Assembly (NCBI GenBank): GCA_029547265.1
Contig: JAKPPP010000044.1
Span: 1-46,400, forward strand
Length of the DNA stretch: 46,400 bases
Direction of reading: 5' to 3'
From: Bacteroidota bacterium
GTDB lineage: Bacteria; Bacteroidota; Bacteroidia; AKYH767-A; OLB10
Part shown: positions 18,032-27,464 of the stretch, in pieces
Position numbering within the stretch: position 1 is the stretch's first letter
How the letters are laid out: every line of letters begins with the position of its first letter
The notes under the pieces: model-generated
Databases searched by the model: none
What the model saw: the letters and a program-made list of their open reading frames with translations, nothing else
Told to the model about the DNA's origin: nothing
Made by a program: the position numbers and the translations under genes

Positions 18032-18062
18032 AAAAAAAGCCTTCCGAATGGAAGGCATTTTT
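18032..18062. terminator. Duplicated tRNA terminator hairpin, now likely bidirectional
   Basis: The stem GCCTTCC/GGAAGGC (18039-18045 and 18050-18056, loop GAAT) is identical to the tRNA-Lys terminator. On the plus strand the T tract has changed to ATTTTT. On the minus strand it keeps a run of seven T, so it can still end transcription of the gene at 18233-19180. Confidence 0.72.
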
Positions 18063-18232
18063 GTTTTACATAAAGTGATTAAAGTCACAAGTTGAGTGAC
18101 AATAAAATATGATTGCATTTATTTAGGATAACATAAAAATCCAGTTGTTCTCAAAAATTTGATCTTTAAAGATTAAATTATCGTCAGAAAACAAAAGAAT
18201 TTGATAGCAATGAAAACAATTGATTAAGGAAA

Positions 18233-19180
18233 CTAATACACTAATATTTTTTTTGAAAATACTTTAGTTTCACCGTACACACATAAAATATAAATTCCTG
18301 AAATGAGATTTTCTGATTTTAAATAGTTATTGCCATGTTGAATAATACCGCTTAATACTTTTCTTCCATCAATAGAAAATAGTTCAAAGTTGCAATCCTG
18401 AGAAATGTTTGAATTTACCTGAAATGTAGCACCTTTAGTAAAAAAAGTTGGAAATACATTTATTGATTTTCCGAAGTTATTTACGTCATTAATTCCCTGT
18501 AAGGAATCTAAAGGAATCAAAGAAACTTTATCAATATAATAATAGGCATTATTGTATTCCCCATTTCCACTATCAGCATCAATAATGGTTGTGTTTGTAC
18601 TATCCTTAAAATTTCCAATAGTCAAATAATTTTCACCGCCCTGCGCAGTAAAAATTCCTGATATTTTTGTCCAATTTAAACTATCTGTTAAAATATTTCC
18701 TTGTGGGTTTTCTACTTGGGGCTGATATGGCAGAAATGAACAACCTGAATTTATCGGTATTTGTTGACTTATATAAGCCCCAATATCGTCTGTTGCTAAC
18801 GCAAACAAATTTGCACGAGAAACAAAGAATTCTAAATAGTACTGCTTGCCTGAAATTAAAGTATTTAGTAAAGCCGAGCAAATATAATCCCTTGTGTTAG
18901 CCCCATCTGTTAAAAATATACCTACATACGCAATTCCTTCATAGGGCATTTGAAAGCCAGAAGGGTTTTGTAATGCGGAGTTACCACAAGTTGGGTTTAA
19001 TCCATAATAGTAATCCGGGGTGCAATTTGTAGGCATAAACCAAGGATAACTAGCATGAATAAAATGAATACTGTCACAATTCAAAGTATCCTCAAAACTT
19101 GGGTTATTTACAAGGTTCATTTGAGCCTCGGAAGGATGGTTTTTGAGAATTAAAAGGAACAGTAAAAACAGCTTTTTCAT
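18233..19180 (-). CDS. Secreted T9SS cargo protein with PSFE-type lectin-like domain
   Basis: A 315-residue protein with signal peptide MKKLFLLFLLILKNHPSEA. The mature start NLVNNPSFEDTLNCDSI with WFMPTNCTPDYY is a common module at the front of Bacteroidota secreted proteins, probably a jelly-roll carbohydrate-binding fold; it continues to the strand AYYYIDKVSLIPLD (~225). The last ~75 residues fit a T9SS type A sorting domain, although the usual YPNP is FPTFFT here; the strands LFSIDGRKVLSG and GIYILCVYGETKVFSKKILV are typical. It would be exported and attached to or shed from the surface. It has its own promoter (19206-19233) and uses the hairpin at 18039-18056. Confidence 0.75.
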   Translation of the reverse strand: MKKLFLLFLLILKNHPSEAQMNLVNNPSFEDTLNCDSIHFIHASYPWFMPTNCTPDYYYGLNPTCGNSALQNPSGFQMPYEGIAYVGIFLTDGANTRDYICSALLNTLISGKQYYLEFFVSRANLFALATDDIGAYISQQIPINSGCSFLPYQPQVENPQGNILTDSLNWTKISGIFTAQGGENYLTIGNFKDSTNTTIIDADSGNGEYNNAYYYIDKVSLIPLDSLQGINDVNNFGKSINVFPTFFTKGATFQVNSNISQDCNFELFSIDGRKVLSGIIQHGNNYLKSENLISGIYILCVYGETKVFSKKILVY

Positions 19181-19205
19181 GGCACAAAGGATTAAAAAGG
19201 TTATT

Positions 19206-19233
19206 CAAATATAAGAAGAATTCTGAATCGCAA
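19206..19233 (-). promoter_or_regulatory. Promoter of the small T9SS cargo gene
   Basis: On the minus strand TTG (19231-19233) and TATATTTG (19206-19213) are separated by 17 bp. The -7 box ends 25 bp before the ATG at 19180. Confidence 0.55.
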
Positions 19234-19319
19234 TAAAGAGTTAGATAAAATCAATATTTTGATATATTTATAGCTCAAAAACAAATAAGTATAACAATTC
19301 AAAAAAAATCTCTAACCTC

Positions 19320-21656
19320 CTACCCTCCCCCATTCGCCAAATAATCAGCAATAGCAAACCGAATTTCCGAATAACTAAAGTCATCACTCAATACCGCTTT
19401 TATTTCTGCTAACTTATAGGTATTAAGCTCCTTAGCCGCTGCAACAACTTGCTCTGCTTTTTCTGAGTCTACTAAACGCTCTGCAGAAAGCTTTCCGGTG
19501 GCGACAAATGTCGATAAATGCGATTCGATTGTTGTTACACTAAGCTTTCGCTCATTGGCAATCTCTTCAATATTCATCCCTTCAACAAACATATTATAAC
19601 TCTGCTCGCTAGAGGCGATTTTCACTTCTTTGTCGGCAATTTCATCTTCTGGATTATATCCAAAAGCCGATTTGCGATTACTTTTTTTTCTGCCCCTCTT
19701 TTTACTTCCCGACACTATTTCTTCGTCTTCTTCTCTTTCAGATTCAGAGTGATCAATGTAAAGCACAGATTTCAATTTCTCCTTTCTTCCTTCTACATCG
19801 TTTAACTTTCGTAAATCTTCTTTAGTTATTTCTTTTTTATTTTTAATCGCATCTAAAAACAAAACTGCTTTCTCTAGTTGCTGCTGTTTTGAATAAACTG
19901 ATGCCTCTAATTCCAGCAATTCGGTGATATAGGCCTTTACACGTTTTACAGTCTTAACTTCTATTATCTTATCGCAAACCTTATTGTTTAAATCGGCTAT
20001 TATGGGTGAAAAATAATTCTTCGCCGCATTCACTCGTTCTTCTAACATCGTGTAGTCTTTTTCAGGCTGCGCCAAAATGGAACGGACTTGCACAAGGAAT
20101 TTATCGGCATGCATTTTGACATTTGTTACTGTTTGGCCTAATCCCAAAGCCCATTTTGCATGCGGATGCTTTACCGACTTTGTCTTTTCTTCTGCATAAC
20201 TGTATCTGTGTTCATCAAATTTTTGTCGCAATGTTCCAAAATCGAATGCAGCATTCAATAAATCAAATAGATATGTCTCTTGATCGATTTCTACTTGCTT
20301 ATTTAATTCTTCTGTACTGCTTTTATTGTTTGCAAAGCCGCTCACGTTGGCGTCAACATCAATGCCTTGATAATTGACCCTAGCGTTTAAAATAAGCCCA
20401 TTTAAGCTACGCAAACGCGAAAGGGCTACATATGCTTGTCCGGGGGCAAAAACCTCTCCTATGTCAACTATTGCCTTGTCGAAGGTTAATCCCTGGCTTT
20501 TGTGTACGGTAATAGCCCAAGCCAACTTTACAGGGAAATGCGAAAAGGTTCCGACTACTTTTTCTTCGATCTCATTTAAAGTTTCATTAAAAATATATTT
20601 CACATTTTCCCATGTGTACATTTCTACGGTGACAGGCTTTGAATTATCGTTGAATTCCACTCGAATTTCAGTGTCAGATAAACTCTTCACTACTCCTATC
20701 TTTCCGTTAAAGTATTGTTGCGACCCAGAAGGATCATTCTTCACAAACATAACTTGCGCTCCTACTTTCAACTCGCAAGTAAGCTCTAACGGATAAGCAC
20801 TTTCGTTGAATTCTCCTTCAACTTTTGCTTTGTAGAAATAGGATTTGCCTGATAAATTAGTCAGATATTCTCTATTAATTCTATCGGCTTTAGCATTATG
20901 TGTTGTAATTGTAATATAGTTTTCATCTAATGCCGGCTTGAATCCCGGTTTGTAATAGCTATTCAATCTATCAATATCTTCCCTCGTAGTTTTATTGGTT
21001 CGAAGATTATTTAACAAACCAATAAATACCGCATCGTCTTGTCGATATATTTTGTCGAGTTCAATGTATAAAGGCTTATTTTGTCTCAACACTTTCGCAT
21101 CGAAGAAAAAAGGACTGGGATAATAATTTTTCAACAAACTCCATTCTTCGTCTTTTACTACCGGAGGAAGCTGAAGTAAATCACCTATAAACAGTACTTG
21201 TACTCCGCCAAAGGGTGCCGACTGATTCCTCCTCACACTTCGTAACAAGACGTCAATTGCATCCAATAAATCGGCTCTCAACATACTCACCTCATCGATA
21301 ATCAGCAATTCCAATTCACGAATCAATCCCCGTTTTTGCGAATTGAGTTTTATTTCTCTTACTAAACTATGAGGAGTAGTAACTTTTGAGTAGTGTAATT
21401 GAGGTTGCGCAATATTTTCGGGGACAAAACTCCCGAACGGCAATTGAAATAATGAATGCAAGGTTACTCCTCCGGCATTGATAGCTGCAATTCCAGTAGG
21501 TGCTGCTACTACACAACGCTTATGTGTATTCTGAACTATACTCCTCAGAAACGTAGTTTTCCCCGTTCCTGCTTTCCCAGTTAAAAAAACGTTTTGCCCC
21601 GTATGGTTAATGAATTTAGCTGCTAAATATGCCGGGCTCTGATTTGTTGATTCCAT
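19320..21656 (-). CDS. PIF1-like superfamily 1B helicase with C-terminal helix-turn-helix
   Basis: A 778-residue protein. Walker A GKAGTGKTT is at residues 27-35, Walker B DEVSM at 121-125, then motif III GDLLQLPPV and, near residue 395, the SF1 motif SFDKA-like region reading HKSQGLTFDKAIVDIG, then VALSRLRSL. Residues ~430-690 hold helical and charged stretches, including a Lys/Arg-rich patch (KKRGRKKSNRKS). The end (EGMNIEEIANERKLSVTTIESHL) is an HTH_40-type domain, as found at the tail of some RecQ and PIF1 proteins. PIF1 helicases unwind DNA 5'-3' and resolve G-quadruplexes or stalled forks. The start at 21656 is supported by a -7 box just upstream. Confidence 0.88.
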   Translation of the reverse strand: MESTNQSPAYLAAKFINHTGQNVFLTGKAGTGKTTFLRSIVQNTHKRCVVAAPTGIAAINAGGVTLHSLFQLPFGSFVPENIAQPQLHYSKVTTPHSLVREIKLNSQKRGLIRELELLIIDEVSMLRADLLDAIDVLLRSVRRNQSAPFGGVQVLFIGDLLQLPPVVKDEEWSLLKNYYPSPFFFDAKVLRQNKPLYIELDKIYRQDDAVFIGLLNNLRTNKTTREDIDRLNSYYKPGFKPALDENYITITTHNAKADRINREYLTNLSGKSYFYKAKVEGEFNESAYPLELTCELKVGAQVMFVKNDPSGSQQYFNGKIGVVKSLSDTEIRVEFNDNSKPVTVEMYTWENVKYIFNETLNEIEEKVVGTFSHFPVKLAWAITVHKSQGLTFDKAIVDIGEVFAPGQAYVALSRLRSLNGLILNARVNYQGIDVDANVSGFANNKSSTEELNKQVEIDQETYLFDLLNAAFDFGTLRQKFDEHRYSYAEEKTKSVKHPHAKWALGLGQTVTNVKMHADKFLVQVRSILAQPEKDYTMLEERVNAAKNYFSPIIADLNNKVCDKIIEVKTVKRVKAYITELLELEASVYSKQQQLEKAVLFLDAIKNKKEITKEDLRKLNDVEGRKEKLKSVLYIDHSESEREEDEEIVSGSKKRGRKKSNRKSAFGYNPEDEIADKEVKIASSEQSYNMFVEGMNIEEIANERKLSVTTIESHLSTFVATGKLSAERLVDSEKAEQVVAAAKELNTYKLAEIKAVLSDDFSYSEIRFAIADYLANGGG

Positions 21657-21663
21657 TTCAATG

Positions 21664-21671
21664 CAAAATTA
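21664..21671 (-). promoter_or_regulatory. -7 box of the PIF1-like helicase gene
   Basis: On the minus strand it reads TAATTTTG followed by C, a full TAnnTTTGC match. It lies 7 bp upstream of the ATG at 21656, so the transcript would be nearly leaderless. Confidence 0.45.
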
Positions 21672-21775
21672 CCTCAAAAATCCGGCTTTGAGTCACTAAC
21701 CGAACTTCATAAGGGCAAAATGGCAGGAAATTTATTAACGAATCGGTATTTTTTGATGCATGATGCTCAAATATC

Positions 21776-21978
21776 GATTATCGATGATAGATAATAGATA
21801 ATAGATAATAGATAATAGATAATAGATAATAGATGATAGATGATAGATGATAGATGATAGATGATAGATGATAGATGATCCAACATCTAAAATCTAACAT
21901 CGAATATCTAACATCGAATATCTAACATCGAATATCTAACATCAAATATCTAACATCGAATATCTAACATCCAACATC
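21776..21978. repeat. Array of 29 heptamers in two opposed blocks
   Basis: From 21776 to 21880 there are 15 units on the plus strand: GATTATC, GATGATA, six GATAATA, six GATGATA and GATGATC. From 21881 to 21978 there are 14 units whose reverse complements are of the same GATnnTn type: GATGTTG, GATTTTA and then mostly alternating GATGTTA and GATATTC. The junction at 21880/21881 is the centre of an imperfect inverted repeat of about 100 bp per arm. The far end overlaps the TGA stop (21977-21979) of the DUF885 peptidase gene. No promoter or gene is seen in it. Confidence 0.92.
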
Positions 21979-23764
21979 ATTTACTCTCAATCCACTCATT
22001 CATTTTCTTTTCAAAAATATCAAGCGGTAAACAACCGTCTTTTAATACTTCGTCGTGAAATTCGCGAATGCTGAATTTATCTCCTAAAGCTTTTTCGGCG
22101 CGATGGCGGATCTCAAAAATTTTTAATTGTCCGATCTTGTACGCTGTTGCTTGTCCCGGAATAGCCATATATCGTTCGACTTCGACAGTAATATCACCAA
22201 CACTTTCAGCATCTTTGTCTAACGAATATTCTATCGCCTGCTCTCTGCTCCACCCTTTCATATGCATTCCTACGTCGACAACCAATCGTATAGCACGATG
22301 CATTTCTTCGCTCAGCGAAGCGAAGTATTGATAAGGATCTTTGTATAACCCCAATTCTTTCCCAAGCGATTCAGTATACAATGCCCATCCTTCACCATAA
22401 GCACCATACCAACCAAAACGTCGAAACTTAGGTAGCAATGTATCTTCTTGTTGAAGCGACATCTGGTAATGATGTCCCGGAATGGCTTCGTGTAAAAACA
22501 AATCTTCTGTCCCTACACTGCTGTATTTGGCGGCATCAGGAACCGGAACATAAAATATTCCCGGACGAGATCCGTCGGCAGACCCTTGTTGATATTCAGC
22601 ACTTGATGAGGCTTCGCGGAATGCTTCCGTGCGACGTATTTCGAATTTCGTCTTCGGAACTAAACTGAACAATTGTTTCAATTGCGGCTCCATACGTTTA
22701 TGCACATCTTGATATGCTCCAATAACTTCATTTGCATTCTTGTAAGGAAAGAATTGCTTATTGGTATGAATAAAATCAAAGAAGGCTTTCATATCTCCTT
22801 TGAATCCTGTTTCATTTTTAATTCTCTCCATTTCTTTCAAGATACGTTCTACTTCTTGTTTTCCTGTTTCAAAAATTTGATCAGGTGTCATTTGAGTAGT
22901 ATTCCATGAGCGACATAAATAGGCGTACAATTCTTTTCCTGTAGGAACGTCAGAGATACCTGAACTTGTGCGACAAACAGGAAGATAATCTTTACGTAAG
23001 AAATCATACAACTTTTGATAGGTTGGAACTATCTGTGTCATGATTGCTTCTTCATATGCTTTTGTTAGTCTTTCTTTATCTGCTGTTGCAAATGATGCAG
23101 GTATATTTTTTATCGGACCATAAAACACTGATTCTTTCGGATCTTTAACAATGATGGTTGTAAGCTGAGGAAGCACTCTCTCTATAAGAACCTTCGGTTG
23201 CACTACTCCAATCTTCATTCCTTTTTGCATATTTACAATTGCAGTGTCTTCATATGCAGTGAAGGCCGTTATTCTTTTCAAGAAATCATCATAATCTTTT
23301 ACTGTCTTGAATGGCTGATTTCCACTCCCCGACCCTAAAAGCGGAAAAGTTAAATGCATGCCCCAAAACTGATTTATAGGCATCAAATAATCGTTGAATT
23401 GAAGTCCTTCGATTTGCATACGCATCTCACGCTTGAAGATCTCATAACTCAACTTATCTTGTCTATTCAATCCTTCGGGCTGAATACTATCAATAGCCGA
23501 TTGATACTTCGTATAAAACACTCGTAATTGCTCACGGAAATTTTCACTGATATCAATCGTCAGTTTATCATTAAATCGATTGTCGCCAATACCTGTCGCT
23601 TCTAGTGGAAAATAAGAAAGACGTTCTTCATAATATCGATCTAATACATTATTCAACTTCTTTCCTGCATCGTTATTTGCCATTTTTTTCTCGGAGTTAG
23701 TACATGAGAATAGACTAAACATAAACGCAAAGCCTAAATAGATAAACTTATTTGATTTCTTCAT
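21977..23764 (-). CDS. DUF885-family zinc metallopeptidase, lipoprotein
   Basis: 595 residues from the chosen start MKKSNKF at 23764. A longer reading from 23785 adds seven residues, but that codon falls inside the likely promoter box at 23783-23790. The N-terminus is a lipoprotein signal with lipobox LFSC (Cys21). The body is the helical DUF885 fold. The zinc site HEAIPGHH lies at residues ~425-432, followed by FGWYGAYGEGWALYTESLG, whose EGWALY supplies the third zinc ligand. Such proteins are predicted peptidases; substrate unknown. It lies downstream of the PNGase operon on the same strand but behind a terminator. Its stop codon overlaps the heptamer array. Confidence 0.87.
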   Translation of the reverse strand: MKKSNKFIYLGFAFMFSLFSCTNSEKKMANNDAGKKLNNVLDRYYEERLSYFPLEATGIGDNRFNDKLTIDISENFREQLRVFYTKYQSAIDSIQPEGLNRQDKLSYEIFKREMRMQIEGLQFNDYLMPINQFWGMHLTFPLLGSGSGNQPFKTVKDYDDFLKRITAFTAYEDTAIVNMQKGMKIGVVQPKVLIERVLPQLTTIIVKDPKESVFYGPIKNIPASFATADKERLTKAYEEAIMTQIVPTYQKLYDFLRKDYLPVCRTSSGISDVPTGKELYAYLCRSWNTTQMTPDQIFETGKQEVERILKEMERIKNETGFKGDMKAFFDFIHTNKQFFPYKNANEVIGAYQDVHKRMEPQLKQLFSLVPKTKFEIRRTEAFREASSSAEYQQGSADGSRPGIFYVPVPDAAKYSSVGTEDLFLHEAIPGHHYQMSLQQEDTLLPKFRRFGWYGAYGEGWALYTESLGKELGLYKDPYQYFASLSEEMHRAIRLVVDVGMHMKGWSREQAIEYSLDKDAESVGDITVEVERYMAIPGQATAYKIGQLKIFEIRHRAEKALGDKFSIREFHDEVLKDGCLPLDIFEKKMNEWIESK

Positions 23765-23782
23765 TCTTGAATAATTATATTT

Positions 23783-23811
23783 CAAAGATAGTAGGTTGAT
23801 TGATATTACAA
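23783..23811 (-). promoter_or_regulatory. Promoter of the DUF885 peptidase gene
   Basis: On the minus strand TTG (23809-23811), an 18-bp spacer and TATCTTTG (23783-23790, full TAnnTTTG match). It decides the start codon: transcription from here excludes the ATG at 23785 and favours the one at 23764. Confidence 0.6.
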
Positions 23812-23841
23812 GGTGATAATCGAATGAATATCCTTTTTGTT

Positions 23842-23873
23842 AAAAAAAGAAAGGGGAAGTTTCCTTCCCCTTT
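23842..23873 (-). terminator. Terminator of the SusCD-PNGase operon
   Basis: On the minus strand AAAGGGGAAG (23864-23873) and CTTCCCCTTT (23850-23859) form a perfect 10-bp stem with loop GAAA, followed by a T7 tract (23842-23848). It starts 7 bp after the stop at 23880. Confidence 0.92.
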
Positions 23874-23879
23874 TCTCAA

Positions 23880-26800
23880 TTATTGAACTTCAATTTTTTG
23901 TATGCTGATACCATCATCTGATTTAATTCGTAGGAAGTACATTTGCTTCGCTACTTTTCCTAAATCAATTTGTGTGTCATACTTATTACTTTGCGTTTCT
24001 TCATTCTTGCTGTAGACTTCTTTGCCTTGCATATCGAATACCGATAACGATACTTTTCCTTTCACTCCTGAAACCGACACTTTAAATTGTCCGTTGCTCG
24101 GATTAGGCATTACCGTAATTCCGATTGGATTGCTCACATGATCAATTCCTGTGATCTGCCAGATTCGTAATGTCGCTACGTCATCAGCTGCGTTTGCATC
24201 TCCTGTTGATGTTACGAGTGTATGAATTGTATAATCATTCTGTACCGACATATCAGCAGTTTGAGTAAATGTATGCTCAATACTATCTCCCGGATTTAAT
24301 GTTGCAAATAATGTATCTGTTGCCATTAACACTCCATTTAGGAAATAGCTGAATCGAGGATTTACCATCGCTACTGATCCTGTGTTTTTTACAACTCCTT
24401 TCACAATTTCATTGGCACTTAATGTTGGCGCAAATACCGGAGCTGTAACTCTAGTTGCACTTGCATTTAAGTAATCGCTGAAGTTTTGCGCAGAGTCACT
24501 GCTTTGTACTAAATAAGCGTGTATACGGTAGTATGGTTCTGTGTGACTTCCTCCGTTATATCCGGTGTTTAATAAGTTCGTGTAGGTTTGTAATACATAA
24601 CCGATATTCAAATTACTTCCCGGTGTCATATTCGAAGTTAGGTTATTTTCATAAGGTGTAACTCCTTGTCCAGGGCACCATCCTGCTCTCGATAATGTCC
24701 ATGTTCCACTCTGATTATTACATGTATTTGATCCGCAGTTCGCTTTCCAAAGATTATGGTTGTATGTGCTTGATCCATTAATATACACATGATGCGTTTG
24801 GTTAATGAACTCAGCAGCGTTACTTGTATTTCCTTGTCCATGTCCGGTAATCGTCATACGCAAGTTAGCTGTGCTGCTTTGCGCGCTGATAGGAACATTG
24901 AAGTTCGGTAATGTATATGGTATATTCGGATCACCATAGATATGATAATCTGTATTCCATAATGGAGTAATAGTTTGGTATGGTGTTGCTGTTGCTCCTT
25001 TTACAAATTCAAAAGTTACAGTTAATAACCAACCCGACGGTCCCCACACTTGAATAAACGATTGAAGCTTTTGTTTACCTACTAATAATGTTTTAAAGTC
25101 GGTAACATCTATATCCCAAGGGCCACAAGCTTTTCCGTAAGGAGTTACAAATCGCCCTAATTCATACTCTTGTCCACCTTTGAACAATGATATTTTACCA
25201 GCTTGATCCCATGGGTCACATCCTGTTGTAGGACAAGCAACCGAAACATGCATAATTACTTGGCTCCATTGTTCCGGACCTTCAGGGAAGATAACATCAG
25301 CAAAACGTGTTTGTCCGTTAGCTGCAAAATCATGTTGAATTCCGTTAAAGGCAACTAAAATATTTCCAGATCCTTGTTTGGTAAGTAATGATGCAGTTGA
25401 ATCGTTGCGCGTATCTTCATCACTCGCTAACGCTGCAGTTGCAGAGAATGTTGCAGAAGTTAATGCAGAAACATCTTCAACTTTATTAAACAACATTGTA
25501 TATACTTCATTCGGTTGCAATGTTGCAGCAATGGTTTCTGTGGTTGCCGGACCGTTATTTACACGATATGAAACAGGAATATTTGATATCGGGCTAAATC
25601 CTGTATTCTTAATTTTTACTTTCAAACGAGTTGCTCCTGCAAATGCAGTTAAGTTATTCGGAGCATCTAATCCAATTACGGTTGCATCATTACTCATTAA
25701 TTCATATCCGCTAACCCAAGCATTGGCCAGAACAAAATTATTTAAGGTACCATTATTTGTGTTTGCTGTTGCATCAAAAATCACATTACTACCTAACCCT
25801 TCGTCAAGTTTATAATAAGCAGCTAACCCGGCTTCATTTCCTGCAAATGAGGCAGTCATATTATTTTGAATTTCACTCTGTGTACGAGCTACATTCCAAA
25901 TTCGAATTTCATCTAACGTCCCGTTAAATGTTCTTCCACTCCATGTTGGGTCTTCTCCGAAATATAAGTTAGTTGGTGAAGGAGAGAATGATGCTGCAGG
26001 TGTTTTTGCTATCAATTCTCCATTGATATATAACATCACATTACTTCCATCATATACACCCGCAATATGATACCAACGATTCGTCAACATCACTGATGCC
26101 GATGCAGCAGATTTCCATGATCCATTATCAGATATCATAAACTCAACACTACCGTTATTTCCGCAACGTAATACATATCCGCGGTTTGGCGCGTCTACAT
26201 CTTTAGCAATAATCGATCCGTCAGCAATACTATTTCTCCATGCTGATGCATTTATCCATGCTTCAACTGTTATAGCAGATGTAGGATTTAAAGAAGGTGA
26301 GTCGTTAATAATAACTTTATCATCAAGTCCGTCAAAATTCAATCCGAAGTTCGTTCCAATTGCAAAATTACTTACCACTTTCACAAGTGTATCATTCGAA
26401 GCATTCACATCACCTGATAATCCTGTATATGTTTTTACAGTATAATTTTGGTAAGCAGATAAGTCAGCTGTTTGTGTAAACGTATAAGTATATGTTCCGA
26501 ATGGAGGCACAGTTCCATTCATAGTTTCAGTTACCGGAGCATTGTTTCCGATTTTATAGCTGATAGGAAATCCTGTTAAAGGATTAGTACTATAGTTGCT
26601 TACCGTTACTTTTATTTGTTCAGCATTAGTAAGGTTAAAATTAGAAGCGGGACCGGCTAATGCACCGGCACCTACATCGGGACTACTTAAAGTACATGTA
26701 TAGTCTCCGGCTGTCCATACGTTAGCTACCGTAGTATTAATCAATGTTCCATTATTACCTCCGGCAACTGAGTTAATTGCAGTTGTTGTTCCGCTGTTCG

Positions 26801-27428
26801 CATCTAATTTCCAATAGCCTACTAATCCCGGTTCATTTCCTGCTAGTGATGAGCAGATAGTGCTGGTAATTTCACTCTGAACTCGTCCGTAGTTCCAGAA
26901 TCTTACTTCGTCAATATGTCCGCTGAATGAACGTCCTAACCAACCCGGTGATTCGCCAATACACAAATTTCCTGTTGTTGAAGGAATCATACCTCCGCTA
27001 ACTATTGTTAATCCACGTAGTACTCCGTTGATGTAAATCATCACTGAGTCACCTGAATAAACTCCCGCAACGTGATACCATGTACCCAATTGCATGATAG
27101 CCGGCGATGTTGCAGTAACCCAGTTACCTGCAATACTTAAGTTGAATTCAGCTTTGCCGTTTTCTCCTGCACGCAAATCGAATCCGTTGTTTTGCACAGT
27201 ATTATTTCCTGTACAAATAACGCTTCCTTTATAAAGCGGAGTCTTCCATGCCGTAGCATTGATCCATGCTTCTACCGTTACAGCAGTTGAGCCTTGTAAC
27301 GCAGCATAATTAGTAACTCTCACGTAGTCATTCGTCCCGTCGAGATTTAAATGGTATTGTGCTTCTGCCTGCTTACCTGTAAACAGTAACAGAAACAAAG
27401 CAATACATTGGTAGTAAAACTTTTTCAT
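23880..27428 (-). CDS. Multidomain T9SS protein with a peptide-N-glycosidase F domain
   Basis: 1182 residues. Order: signal peptide 1-23; LamG 1 (~24-190, CLIGESPGW-type end and IDEVRFWN); CARDB-like 250-350; LamG 2 (~360-525); CARDB-like 580-685; PNGase F domain ~689-975; CARDB-like 1000-1090; T9SS type A sorting domain from MPNPSNGQF (~1107). Compared with Elizabethkingia PNGase F from memory, GCDPWD matches its TCDEWD, RFVTPYG its RFITPYW, DVTDFKTLL its DVTDFKSLL, and RAGWCPG is identical. D60 corresponds to D741 and E206 to E873, but E118 corresponds to Q793. Members cut the amide bond between Asn and an N-glycan. It would act at the cell surface, with LamG domains binding sugar. Last gene of the SusCD operon; activity is unproven. 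Confidence 0.85.
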   Translation of the reverse strand: MKKFYYQCIALFLLLFTGKQAEAQYHLNLDGTNDYVRVTNYAALQGSTAVTVEAWINATAWKTPLYKGSVICTGNNTVQNNGFDLRAGENGKAEFNLSIAGNWVTATSPAIMQLGTWYHVAGVYSGDSVMIYINGVLRGLTIVSGGMIPSTTGNLCIGESPGWLGRSFSGHIDEVRFWNYGRVQSEITSTICSSLAGNEPGLVGYWKLDANSGTTTAINSVAGGNNGTLINTTVANVWTAGDYTCTLSSPDVGAGALAGPASNFNLTNAEQIKVTVSNYSTNPLTGFPISYKIGNNAPVTETMNGTVPPFGTYTYTFTQTADLSAYQNYTVKTYTGLSGDVNASNDTLVKVVSNFAIGTNFGLNFDGLDDKVIINDSPSLNPTSAITVEAWINASAWRNSIADGSIIAKDVDAPNRGYVLRCGNNGSVEFMISDNGSWKSAASASVMLTNRWYHIAGVYDGSNVMLYINGELIAKTPAASFSPSPTNLYFGEDPTWSGRTFNGTLDEIRIWNVARTQSEIQNNMTASFAGNEAGLAAYYKLDEGLGSNVIFDATANTNNGTLNNFVLANAWVSGYELMSNDATVIGLDAPNNLTAFAGATRLKVKIKNTGFSPISNIPVSYRVNNGPATTETIAATLQPNEVYTMLFNKVEDVSALTSATFSATAALASDEDTRNDSTASLLTKQGSGNILVAFNGIQHDFAANGQTRFADVIFPEGPEQWSQVIMHVSVACPTTGCDPWDQAGKISLFKGGQEYELGRFVTPYGKACGPWDIDVTDFKTLLVGKQKLQSFIQVWGPSGWLLTVTFEFVKGATATPYQTITPLWNTDYHIYGDPNIPYTLPNFNVPISAQSSTANLRMTITGHGQGNTSNAAEFINQTHHVYINGSSTYNHNLWKANCGSNTCNNQSGTWTLSRAGWCPGQGVTPYENNLTSNMTPGSNLNIGYVLQTYTNLLNTGYNGGSHTEPYYRIHAYLVQSSDSAQNFSDYLNASATRVTAPVFAPTLSANEIVKGVVKNTGSVAMVNPRFSYFLNGVLMATDTLFATLNPGDSIEHTFTQTADMSVQNDYTIHTLVTSTGDANAADDVATLRIWQITGIDHVSNPIGITVMPNPSNGQFKVSVSGVKGKVSLSVFDMQGKEVYSKNEETQSNKYDTQIDLGKVAKQMYFLRIKSDDGISIQKIEVQ

Positions 27429-27464
27429 TTTGTGTGATTGGCGTTGTGAATATGACGATTTGAT

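Noticed and set aside
21776..21978. Possible CRISPR array
   Set aside because: The units are 7 bp with no spacers, and no cas genes are in the window.
23765..23785. Longer DUF885 start at 23785
   Set aside because: This ATG overlaps the -7 box TATCTTTG, so it would not be on the transcript; the later Met gives a standard lipoprotein signal.
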